Source: Ligula intestinalis (lineage: Eukaryota > Platyhelminthes > Cestoda > Diphyllobothriidea > Diphyllobothriidae). Taken from it: a DNA stretch of 64,000 bases. How positions within the stretch are numbered: position 1 is the stretch's first letter; each line of letters starts with the position of its first letter. Below are positions 1 through 10,459 of the stretch, piece by piece. The DNA lies in the NCBI GenBank assembly GCA_036362985.1, contig JAYGXS010000001.1, positions 21,131,296 to 21,195,295 of the forward strand. Direction: 5' to 3'. Made by a program: the position numbers and the translations under genes. Under the pieces are notes generated by a model. The model ran no database searches, was not told where the DNA came from, and saw only the letters and a program-made list of their open reading frames with translations.

Positions 1-990
1 TATGTAGTCGCAAATGATGAAGCGCCTGTGGGGTACGCCTAATTATGGCAAAAGAATGCTCTGCGTACTTGACAATTTACAGGATTACAAAGCAATCACA
101 TTTTATCCTAGGGGATTTTTCTTCTAGGGCTTTCGCAGACGAGGTCTCGTGTGAGGATTTGGGTTTCCGATGGAAGAATAAAGTTACATTGCTTTGCTGA
201 TGCTGGCTTCCATAACGGTTGAGAAGGTGCTTCTTCTCTCTATTACTGAAGATAGGCCAATTAATCTTTTGTCAACTGTGCTTCATTACTGGAACAGCTT
301 CTAGCAAAGACTGACTGCAAAGTAGACAGAGTCTTGTCAGTAAAAACTGCCTTTGTTGGTCTTAATCATAGATCGCAAGAAAACAGTGGCAGAGCTCCAC
401 GAAGGTATGATGAATGAATAGTTTTACCTGCCACCCTCAAAGCGTGTGAGAAGTCATCAATTGTCAAAGGATCTGACACCTTTGTTTGTTTGGAAAAGGT
501 GAAAGTATCGCGAAAGCAAACCACCCTGGTTGGTCTCCTTCAGAGGAAAAAAATGTAGACCTGAAAGCAAAAGACCTCGCTTCACCACTCAGTCGACGGT
601 TAGGGCAACATTTTCATTGGGTCTAGAACCCCAAGCAAGAGAGAGGTTTAGGATGCTTTAGAGACCTTGATGCCCAGTCTTCTGAGTGACGTCAGCAATG
701 CCGAATGTTTGGCAGCCGAAACCAGTCAAACTCTGAGATGACACATCAATTAAGCAGGTAATGCCGGCGCAGGATAAGCAAACGGGAACGTCGATTTTCA
801 GTATCCCTCTCGAGTTGGTCAAGAAAGAAATAGATTAAAGGTAAACTGCTTTAGTAACGCCAGTCCGTGGTATCCCGCGTGATACTAGGTTGCGGGTTGC
901 ATTGCGGGGAGTATTTGAACACCTGGCTTCACGTGACGGGTCGGTTGGCTAAAGATATTGCTTTAAATTATCACTGCGGCATATCTACAA
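1..990. other. intergenic, nothing recognised
   Basis: Non-coding-looking sequence of mixed composition. I see no long reading frame, clear repeat or RNA gene. Confidence 0.5.
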
Positions 991-1129
991 ATGAACTGTT
1001 ATGATCGCCCTTCTACTGTCCCTGAAATGGATGAACATTTTCAGTCCTTATTTGCATGCCATCCATTTCCCGTGGCCTATCACACCCCCAGTGTTGCTAA
1101 GCAACAGCAAATACCATTCAAATTTGAAG
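991..1129 (+). CDS. possible coding exon, unassigned
   Basis: An ATG at 991 opens a frame that stays open to a consensus donor, GAAG|GTGAGT, at 1130. The 46 codons read MNCYDRPSTV at the start and KQQQIPFKFE at the end, with a His/Pro/Phe-rich middle. A TTTTCAG at about 1040 could instead be an acceptor, making this an internal exon that begins SLFACHPF. No neighbouring exon with a matching phase was found downstream, and the family is not recognised. The support is only the open frame plus the strong donor, so this could be chance. Confidence 0.25.
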
Positions 1130-3677
1130 GTGAGTACGACCATTCTGCTAAGCACATGAGAATCCAGAATTCTTATAGGCCGAGCTGCAGCTTTGCCGAA
1201 ATACGGGAGTAGACGGATTATTTTTGACCTTTGTCGAGCGGAAGTAAGTGGGTGGGCGAATTCCACACACAGAAACGTGGAATGAGCATCTAGTACACAA
1301 GGATACCTGTGGGGATTCTGCGATGTGGCTGTTACTTCAACACCATCTTGCTCACATTTATTTGTACATAAGTATGGTTTAAGGATGGGGGCAGCTGACG
1401 TAAGTGAATCAGTCATAATAATTTGTGGGTCCACTTTGCTGACTGTGCGATCTCTCTTCCCACAGTATTTCGTGCCTCAAATCGGTTAAAAAGGAGTATA
1501 TGGACATGTGTACTTCGTATGCCCGAGATATTTTAGTCACGCTGAGAGATCCGCTTTCGCATGGGCACCCCTCCGCTCACCTGAGAAAAGTCCCGCTCAA
1601 TAAAACGAAAAAATGTTGTAAACTTACTCTGTTTATGTCCAATACCTTTACAAATTCAAACATGTTAAATAACTCATCTACAAAAAAATATCTTGCCTCA
1701 CACAATTTGTAATTGAATTGTGCTTTCTTCACATCTGTATCGTTAGAACTGTTACTATATTTCATACGACAGTGAGACTTCTGTTATAATATTAAAGTAT
1801 CTGTAGTTTTGTAAAAGTTATTGATGAATTGGCACATTTTATGAAATGTCTATGCTGCTATCCTACTTAGACGGGCAAAACTATTTTTTCCTAAATTAGA
1901 ATGCTTTCTATTTTTTGGCTGTAAAAATATTCCTGGAGAGAAAAAGATTCAAGGAAGTTTGTCTGTTTTCTGTTTTGTACGTTTTCTGCAAATTAAATTG
2001 GAGATCAAGTTGAAACATTTATACCATTCTAGAAGTCATTTTAGTGGACCTGTTTTGCGCAGGAGAGCAGAAAAATACACTTAAAATCTGAGATACTGAC
2101 AGCTCTGAAGTACCTTATAATTATGTTGCACGGTGAAAGATATTAAAATTCAACGTAATATTACAATAAAGATACAATAAACAACATAACAATGAAGCTT
2201 AATCATTTCTCTTTTTAAATATCGTAAAATATTAGCTGAGATGCGTTATTTACTGTATACAATAGTAAAATAGTGTAAAATCTCTTCTGCTTCTTTTAAC
2301 AACTGACAGCAATCGAGCTGAGAAGCACATAAGGGCAGGGTTGCTCTCTTATGTTAGAGTGATTATGCGTACATTTTCAGTTTCTCTTAATTTTTCATCA
2401 CTTAACATTATCATAAACCACACACAAATTCGAGCTAAAGAAACAAATCGAATCTTAAATCGGTAAATTTCATCTTATTTTTCTAGAGTTCTGAGGGTTT
2501 TAGGACATTCTGGCCTATGGTGTGTCAGTCGTAAGGAGTTTTCTATAACCTTCCGAAGCATGACCTTTCGGCCGTAGCTTAGCATTTTCTTGTGCGAGAA
2601 TGTTTGCATGAGTAAACATCAATTATTCGAACCCCTTAGAACATATTTGCCTTCAAATAAATACGTCATGTAGTAGAAGCAACACAGAGTTAAGGCTGAT
2701 TCTGATGGCCGCATCGGACTTATGAGCTATCACCAACCAGCCGTATATAACCGCCGGTCGTTGACCCTTTGAGGCTCAAACGCGCGATCTGTTGATGACA
2801 TTTTCAACGTCCTAATCACAGAGTTACGTGTGTTTTGGCCTGTCACTTGAGACCAGGTATGTCGAAACAGGCCAAAAAGGTTCACCAATGGCTTTAAGAG
2901 ACATAATTAGCCTGTTTTGCCTCAAGGCTTCATCTAAAACCCCGACAGTATTCACCAAGTGACTAGAAATATACGCAGAGTAGCATTGTGGCGCAATTAG
3001 ATATAGTGCACACAATCCGTACAACCTAGTGCTTTCTCCCCTGTAGGACCCGATCGTCTACCAAACGTCTCGGTTTAGATCCACATTTAAACCCTCAAAA
3101 TAAGTAATTTTGCTTGTAGGTACAGAAATAGAAACCATACAGACCCCGGACGGTTGTTAACATTACTTCCATTGACATGAGTTCTCTGGGAAGCGGTCTT
3201 TCCTAACCTCCAAGATCTGACCGCTTTCAAATTAGGAGCTCTATTTTTCAACAACATATTCAGTGAAAATATTCGTCAAGTAGTTTCCTGTCCATAAAAC
3301 CCTGCTTTTCGTTTTTTATTTTTCAGCAACAGTGAGAACCTCGTGCGAAGTTTATTGTCTAACCAACTTCCCATCATTTCCGTCTTTTTTGTAGTACCGA
3401 GACACTCCATTTAGACACATATTATTTTAGACTAGAGTAACATAGACTTTCAAACCTTTTCAAACGTTAACACCGGCAAAAGCAAAGATAACAAGTGAGC
3501 GCAAAGAGAGCAGAAAGTTCAAATTCTTGCCAAAATGCAAATGATCTTTATGGTATCTATGCACAATTAGGGTTGATCTGTACAGACAAGAAACATCCTG
3601 TAGTGTGTCGTTCTGTTTAGCGTTGCTAACCACGTATGACTATCGGCGTTAAATTAATTTTTAAGAGATTTTTGCCT
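1130..3677. other. AT-rich intergenic stretch
   Basis: AT-rich sequence, with only short chance frames. A weak tRNA-like string near 2575-2640 does not fold convincingly. Confidence 0.5.
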
Positions 3678-4121
3678 ATTTAAATATGGTAAAAGCAGCA
3701 AAATGATTTATTGCATCCATATCATTTCGAGGGAGCTCGTCAATTGCCGCTTCTCATTACTCAACGTGAATCACAAAAGAGAAGATACACAATGAATTCA
3801 TATAGAAAAATCGATATAAACACAAGGTCATAAGGAGTGGCCAAGTGGCTAATCAATAACAAGAGAATGTCAAACGCTATGGTCAGCAGGTGTTTTTTCC
3901 CTGTTATTTTTGCTGACCATAGCGTTTGACATTTTCTTGTTATTGATTAGCCACTTGGCCACTCCTTATGACCTTGTGTTTATATCGATTTTTCTGTATG
4001 AATTCATTGTGTATCTTCTCTTTTGTGATTCACGTTAAGTAATGAGAGGCGGCAACTGACGAGCTTTCTCGAAATGATATGGATGCAATAAATCATTTTG
4101 CTGCTATTTCCATATTTAAAT
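3678..4121. repeat. long inverted repeat (foldback / MITE-like hairpin)
   Basis: The left arm 3678-3888 is the reverse complement of the right arm 3911-4121. By eye there are 9 mismatches in 211 positions, about 96% identity, with a 22-nt spacer. The arms end in ATTTAAATATGG and its complement. The sequence ATTTTTGCCTATTT (3667-3680) just left of the hairpin recurs with one change at 4147-4160, a possible but imperfect target duplication. There is no coding capacity. The mismatches are scattered, which argues against a sequencing fold-back artefact. It is most likely a foldback element or palindromic MITE. Its transcript would form a roughly 210-bp duplex. Confidence 0.85.
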
Positions 4122-4699
4122 TTGCACCAGGGAAACGTCGCTTTAAATTTTTGCCCATTTCACCTGGCACTTTCCTCGTAGGGACAAGACCAAAGGTCAA
4201 CCATTGATTTTTACGAGATCAGCCATTTTGAGTAAGATAAAGCTATATTTCGAAGGTAATATCAAACATTCTCAGCGAAAAAATTGGCTCCGTTCACGGC
4301 GAGCTAGGACAAGTTAGGAAATCATGGTAAAAAGTCAAAGGCAAAAGGTCAGAGAATATTCAAAATTAAAGGTTTGCACGATATCCTCATCTGTAATGGA
4401 GACAAGTCGGCTTTCAACTCCTGAATTTCCGTTTCCTCACGCGTGAGGCAGCGTACTAGGAAGGGGTGTACAGAGTGCTGTTATGAAGATGTACGGAAAG
4501 ACATATGACGGAAGTTTCGGTGCAAAATACGGAAAGGCTTTGCAGCCATTAGTCAGAGTGGAGAGGGTAAGCGACTTCATTAGGGATACGATCAGCAAAT
4601 TGCTTGACCTTTTTAAAGTGTCGCTATATTAAAATGCCCACTAAGGAGACCGGCAGCTGAAGAGAACAGACGGAGGATACGTTTTATAATGAACAGGTC

Positions 4700-5070
4700 T
4701 TTTTTTAGTTAAGTTGGAAAAATAACTGTGCTCAATAGCAGGGTGTTAGAGGCGTGGAGACTTGTGCTAGATAAAAGTGAATACAGGATTGCGCTGCATC
4801 TCACATACTTTTTGTTCCACTATTCCAGAGCCACTTCGGAGCAAAGAAGGCTAGAAATGAGAAAGAACGCAGGTCAACGCAATGTGGGCCACCGAAACCA
4901 GGAAAACCACGGCAAACTTGGCGGCCAGTTCTGATTGCAGCTGAGTGGGAGTGCCACAATGGCTTTATTGATAAGGAGCCTTGACTCTCAGTCCGCCGGT
5001 CAGGCACTTCACACAACACACACTGGGCTGACCTCGCGGTCCACATTATTCGGTCATTTGGCACTTGGAT
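4700..5070 (-). repeat. copy of a GC-rich dispersed repeat
   Basis: Read on the minus strand, this block carries TGGACCGCGAGGTCAGCCCA and then a TGGCACTCCCACTCAG segment. Related strings recur at 12.40 kb (TGGACCACGCGGTCAGCC), 59.06 kb (TGGACCAACACGCGGACC) and 61.03 kb (GGCACTGCCACTCAG). Identity is partial and copies are old. It looks like a SINE-like or non-autonomous family of a few hundred bases. No Pol III boxes were found. Confidence 0.45.
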
Positions 5071-5074
5071 AAGA

Positions 5075-6640
5075 AGTTTCTTTTAGGAATAAACTCTGGG
5101 CAGAAACATTGCATAATGATGTGGTTTACACTCAGAAAAACAAATTGATAAGCTAAAAGGAGAAGTGGTAGTCAATAGTGGCCTGAGCATAGCTGCTAAA
5201 AATCGTATCTACAGACTGGTAGATATTACAAGGTAGACTAATTGTCAGAAATACTGTTCTCAGAGAGAATAATGCATGCAAAAGGCAGTTTACTAGCGTT
5301 AATCCTGCATCTTAGTGGAATCCGAGCCAATGTTTAACGACAGCTTTAGGAGTATGCACGGCTGAGTCATCAGTTTGCGCCCCTTTCCACCTCCGGTCTT
5401 CCTGCCTTTGTCGTGACACCAGGGATAGGGAAGGCGTCGGGGACACTGCGAAAGATGCAAAGCAAGCCTACGACACAAAATTAACCCACGCGGTTTCTTC
5501 GTAGATCTGCGAATTTCGTAAAATCCCTGAAGTGTGCATGTTTAGCTGCTGTAGCAATTTTAAAGAGTTTATACTTTTTAATTTGCTATCGGCGAGAAAA
5601 CGTTTGTAATTTAAAATAATACCCCATAAAGGGAAAATAAAAAGGGCCGCAAATCCCTTTTAATAATTATTTAGTAAAATCCTACCTTCATATGCCAACG
5701 TCTCTTTTAATGCCAAGGAGTGCAGTGTATCTTTATAAGATTAAGTAGGTATTAGAAAACTTCACTTACTTTAAAATCGTCGTGGTAACATACACTTTGT
5801 AAAATATTGCAGAAGATTATATATTTCTAAATAGAAAACAAAAGTTGACCTGAGTTCAAAATAAACATCATGTATTTTTAGCTATATGGTGTGTTGATAA
5901 TAAATTAAGGCATCAGGAAAGCACGCTATCGTGCTGAGGAATGAAAAGTTATTAATTACATAATAATAAGTCCTATCTTGAAGGTTTTATCAGAAGCATA
6001 AATTGGTTGGAATTCAGACCCTGGAGAAGATCGCCCTATCTTCACTTACGTGGATAGTAACGTCAACCAGAAAATCGGAAATCCAACACATTAGACACAA
6101 TAAAAACCCCGGTGAAATATTTTCCAACAAAAAAAGGGAATCTGAAAAGACGTAATTTAGTGAGTACGATGTGCAGTTATTTTGCCGCTTGCAACACAGC
6201 TACTTCATCATTTGTGAGTACACATCCTAATGTTTGGTTACTTAAGGTGCTTTATGTTCTTGCGCATTTTTGTTTTCTCTCTCAGTTTCGCATAAAAAGT
6301 GTGCACAAATATGTACAACTTCTTATTTCCATGAGTGGCATTAAATAATGTTAGTATCTATAACATCTAGGCACGTTTCGTCCATTTTATCGAATTGTAC
6401 CTTTTTATGCCCTCTGCCATATGTACCAGGTATAAGAAAACTTTCAGCATTACTTCAGAAGAACGTCATTTGAAAATGTATTTTAAGTTATTTTCTCAAT
6501 TATGACACCCTTTTAATTTTAATATACGCCCCTTCTTATAATTATTTGTATTATTCTTTACAGAATTTTCAATCCCAACTTTTTTACCATATTTTAGCTG
6601 TCTGTGAACATAAATGAGCATTTAATTCCGATCCGCCGTC
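5075..6640. other. AT-rich intergenic stretch
   Basis: Nothing recognised. A Pro/Cys-rich translated patch around 5350-5470 weakly resembles the GC-rich dispersed repeat seen elsewhere in the window. Confidence 0.4.
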
Positions 6641-6649
6641 GATTAAAAC

Positions 6650-7513
6650 ATGGACTTTTTGCCAAAAAAATCTTCAAACGATGCCAGAGCGGTAAGGCCG
6701 TTCGTAATACAACTTTTTCTTGTCGGTACAAACGTTTTATCTCTTGCGACATTAGTTTGGAAGACGAGCCCAAAACTTAAAAATGAGGACTTGCCTTCCA
6801 TTCCTGAATCTGAACTATTATCTAGCAGTCTTGCCTTAGGAGCAATACTTGGAGTTGATCTCAAAACAATCTTCGAACGATTCCATCGACTTAACCTTGT
6901 CTACATTCAGTTTTATCAGAACCCAAATGAGCTGGCCGAAGCACAGGCCCATTGAAGCGTTTAAATTAGCAGCCAATTCCTACAAAACCCTCTAGAAGAT
7001 CGACTCTGGAACTTGGTTGTGACGCCTAATGAAAATTGGGTAACCTAATGAAATACTTGTTTATGTTAGTAGCTTCCCAGATTCCACACTCAAGGTCAAG
7101 AGCTGTTCCACAAGAAATTGCTGACTCGTGCTTGATGGAAGTTTGCAGGTATGCTTCTATTTCCATGTTTTTCGAATGGTGCTGCAGCCAAGTGCGATCT
7201 CTACTGCGAATAACTGAACCGTGTCTACGACAGGATTAAAGGAAATAACGCAGTATTGCTTTGTCGAAAAGGGACATCAGTACACAACCAGTACAGCGTC
7301 AGACATAGTACTGCATGAGAGGTGTACGAAAAGCTTAAAGCTTTGAGTGGGTTCGAGGTTCATCCACATCCTGTCTAGAGTCCCATTGCCCCACAACCTA
7401 ACTATGACATCATGCAGTTAATGCAGCAATATTTGCGAGGTCCTGGGCTCGAGACATTTGATAAAGTTGAAGATACATGCAGAGCAATGTTTGAGACAAC
7501 GCCCAAGGAGTGA
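6650..7513 (+). pseudogene. decayed coding relic, family not recognised
   Basis: ATG at 6650 opens a 101-codon frame (MDFLPKKSSNDARAVRPFVI at the start, hydrophobic TNVLSLATLVW near residue 28). Protein-like text continues in other frames: RPIEAFKLAANSYKTL near 6945, then a frame from about 7190 containing LNRVYDRIKGNNAVLLCRKG and PNYDIMQLMQQYLRGPG, ending FETTPKE-stop at 7513. The later part has several in-frame stops, and there are no splice sites between blocks. This pattern of contiguous protein-like text broken by stops and shifts fits a processed pseudogene or an old element ORF. I do not recognise the parent protein. Confidence 0.35.
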
Positions 7514-8773
7514 TACTTTAATACTATCTGGATTCTTGGAACTCAGTGGCAGTTAATTATTCAGCATGATGCATAATATTTTGAGGGATAGTTTTTGATG
7601 ATTTATCTTACCAAATGTTCAAAAACACTTCTAAAGAAATTTTCATAAAACCTGCTTGTTTTGCAAGTGCTGCAGCACTTTTTCCCCATCGCTTACAATT
7701 ACGAAGAAAATATGGTTTGGTTAGCTTCCAGATGCCGTAATTACTTGGTTAAATGCAAAGTAAAAACGAGCCAATGAAGTGGTATGGGGATGGCATTACT
7801 ATATCGTACTGTTAGTTTGCTAGTGAAAACCGTATGCCATAAGCTGATATTTTACCTCAATTTCTAATTTGTTTTTCTTTGTATAATGTGTTATGCTAGC
7901 TTGTGAATGTAGTTTGAAAGTTTCATGACAATTTTATTTGACATAGTGGAAATGTAAACTGCAGAATTAATCAGTTGCCTGACTGGTGTCCAACATTCGC
8001 GATTCCTGTTCATTAGCAACCTGTTCTATAGTCTAACTCCGTAAATGTTCAAGATAACACTGTGTCCCGCTTATATACATGGTTGGATCACACGGAAGCC
8101 ATAAGTGCCCTGGAAGTCACTCTAATGCATAAGTGCTGTAGTTGGACCCTTGTCCTAGTCAATAGACAGTCATCCGAGGATGATATCGAGTGAAGTAGTT
8201 AATGTGGTGTGAAAACCCACAACCATTTGGTAGGAACCTTTAGCGATAAACGATGAGTTTAAAATTGCATATGACAGCTTCTGCCACGGACCCAAGAAAT
8301 TATAGCGGCAATAGCTTCCATGTGGATCTTTGCGGCTCTAGCTACATATACCGTGCGCTCCCTATTTTCACAACTAACAGATTCTAGTGAAAGAGAACAC
8401 GCCAATCGGACCAGAGGCACACGTACGTGAAGTGACAATCTAGGCTGAAAACCCCGTCTATGCGGTCTACACACAAAATATTTTTTGACGAATTTACATT
8501 CATGGTTTTAGAAACACAATAAAAACACTTAAAAAATTTAAAATGCATTATGCTTACCTTTCTAACTGCTCATGCCTTTGAATGTAAAACCGGTGAAGTT
8601 TGGGAACACTTTAAAGGGATACCTCAAATGTTTATGTAATTCGTTCAAAAGTATTTGGTATTCCATAGAAACATTTTTATATGTTGAGTACTGTATTGCT
8701 CCTTTTCAAAACGTAACTATACGTTGAGCATAAATGGTGGAATAACCAAATTTTGACAGAAAAATTAGGACTT
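7514..8773. other. AT-rich intergenic stretch
   Basis: No supported feature. Short frames on both strands look like chance. Confidence 0.5.
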
Positions 8774-9832
8774 CCGAAGAAGAAGATGCGATCACTGGAA
8801 CAAGGACTTTGTTTTTCTGACGTTTCGGATTCCGTCGGGAATCCTTAGTCAGAGGTAATCGTGAACAGGTCTGAGACATGCGCAGATAAGGAGTGATACA
8901 TGCACAGATTTCATGGTATTTATACTTCACAGTGGTCACTTGCATGCGTTCTATAATTGTCCGTTCCTGTAGCCACCTATGGAGGTCGTAATTGGTCTGG
9001 TGATTGCTCATTAATTGCAAAAGCGTTCTTGTCCGCATCGGATGCAGGTTTAATAATTGTTCGACAATTACATTCGCTGTCATCAGAGTTGCACCCAGTC
9101 CTTCCCACGTGACTGATTCTCTTGCTCAGGAAATTTCTCAGTGCACAATATGGGAACGCCAAATCGTTGCGCTTGTTGATGGACTGGGGGCCTGAGAACC
9201 ATGACTCGAGCAGCTCGTAGCTTACGCGGTTGTCCCGTCTTGCGAGGATTTCGGCCTCGCCAAACTTGAAAATATGGCCGGGTTCCGTTGAGTGAGCTGC
9301 AACCTGGGACTTGTCATCTTTCTTCCTCACCGCCGTTGCATGTTCGGCCATTCGCGTCGGGGTTCATCTCCCGGTTTCTCCGACGTAGTTGCTTTGTCTA
9401 CAACTACACCAGATCCAGTAAACGACTTCAGCCGTTTCCTGCCGTGGCAGTGGGTCTTTTGGTCTCATGACCCGGTGCCTGATGGTTGCTTCCGGCCTGT
9501 GTGCAACTCCAACTCCAAATGGTGTGAGTAGACGGCTGACCGCTTCCGATACATTCTTCACGTACGGAAGAGCTCGCCAAACGTTAGGACCAGCTGGACG
9601 TGGCTTCATCTCTCGTTTGCGTATGCACTGGTTGACAAAATTGTGTGGGTATCCATTCGCTCTCAGTACCCATCGAACATATTGCAATGCAGCAATTTCG
9701 TCGTATCGTTTCGCTGCAATGTGTCTCGACGCGCCGGAATAGCGCTCTTACGCAGCTGCGTTTGTGACCGATTGGATGTTTGCTGCTGTAGTTTAGAACT
9801 TGCATAGTGTTGGTTGCTTTCCTGAACACTTT
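8774..9832 (-). mobile_element. Penelope-like element, 3' part with GIY-YIG nuclease (copy 1, broken)
   Basis: Read from 9829 leftwards, the protein text runs FRKATNTMQVLNYSS, then after a frameshift YVRWVLRANGYPHNFVNQCI, VKNVSEAVSRLL, VAHRPEATIRHRVM, and then a GIY-YIG core VVYWIWCSCRQSNYVGETGR. A TGA at 9366-9364 interrupts the frame. It resumes in the same frame with MAEHATAVRKKDDKSQVAAH, GPQSINKRNDLAFPY and ends near 8977. In PLEs this nuclease follows the reverse transcriptase and makes the insertion nick. The RT catalytic region is missing, so the copy is 5'-truncated. The segment 8774-8976 is the 3' untranslated end and contains a hammerhead-like motif. A second copy abuts its 5' end in inverted orientation. 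Confidence 0.85.
8817..8852 (-). ncRNA. hammerhead-ribozyme-like motif in the PLE 3' end (core mutated)
   Basis: On the minus strand the order is CTGACTA, a perfect 7-bp stem GGATTCC/GGAATCC with loop CGAC, then GAAACGTC. This matches the minimal type I hammerhead order CUGANGA, stem II, GAAA, very short stem III, cleavage after UC. Such minimal hammerheads are known in the terminal repeats of PLEs. Core position G8 is U here, so this copy is probably inactive. The palindromic ACGT between GAAA and the cleavage site fits forms known to work as dimers. Confidence 0.6.
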
Positions 9833-9833
9833 A

Positions 9834-10459
9834 AACTACGTTGGAGAAACCGGGAGATGACTTCCGACGCGAATGGCCGAGCATGCAACGGCGGTGAGGA
9901 AGAAAGACGACAACTCGCAGGTTGCAGCTCACTCAACGGGACCCGGCCATATTTTCAAGTTTGACGAGGCCGAAATCCTCGCAAGACGGGACAACCGCGT
10001 AAGCCGCGAGCTACTCAAGTCATGGTTCTCAGGCCCCCAGTCCATCAACAAGCGCAACGATTTGGCGTTCCCATATGGTGCAATGAGAAATTTCCTGAGC
10101 AAGAGAATCAGTCACGGGGGAAGGACTGGGTGCAACTCTGATGACAGTGAGTGTAATTGTCGAGCAATTATTAAACCTACATCCGACGCGGACAAGAACG
10201 CTTTTGCAATTAATGAGCAATCACCAGACCAATTACGACTTTCATTGGTGGCTACAGGAACGGACAATTATAGAACGCATGCGGGTGACCACTGTGGACT
10301 ATAAATGCCGTGAAATCTGTGCATGTATCACCCCTTATCTGCGCATGTCTCAGACCTGTTCACGATTACCTATGACTAAGGATTCCCGACGGAATCTGAA
10401 ACTTCAGAAAAACAAAGTCCTTGTTCCAGTGATCGCATCTTTTTCTTCGGAACTGCTGC
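9834..10459 (+). mobile_element. Penelope-like element, 3' end (copy 2, inverted relative to copy 1)
   Basis: Homology to copy 1 begins abruptly at AACTACGTTGG, inside the nuclease YVGETGR motif. It continues through TGA 9858-9860 and MAEHATAVRKKDDNSQVAAH, and the frame stays open to 10304 (140-codon C-terminal part of the nuclease). The 3' untranslated end follows to CTTCGGAA at 10459. Amino-acid identity to copy 1 is high across the shared part. The two copies lie head to head with only a base or two between them. Copy 2 lacks the catalytic GIY half and cannot encode a working nuclease. Confidence 0.85.
10371..10407 (+). ncRNA. degenerate hammerhead-like motif in PLE copy 2
   Basis: This is the counterpart of the 8817-8852 motif: ATGACTA, stem GGATTCC/GGAATCT with loop CGAC, then GAAACTTCAG. 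The core C3 and the GTC cleavage triplet are both altered, so it is most likely dead. Confidence 0.5.

Noticed and set aside
1048..1434. 128-codon minus-strand frame
   Set aside because: No motif, no splice or homology support, and it overlaps the better candidate exon on the other strand.
2575..2645. tRNA-like string with GTAGCTTAGCA and TATTCGAACCCC
   Set aside because: Neither acceptor nor T stem closes; only weak box resemblance.
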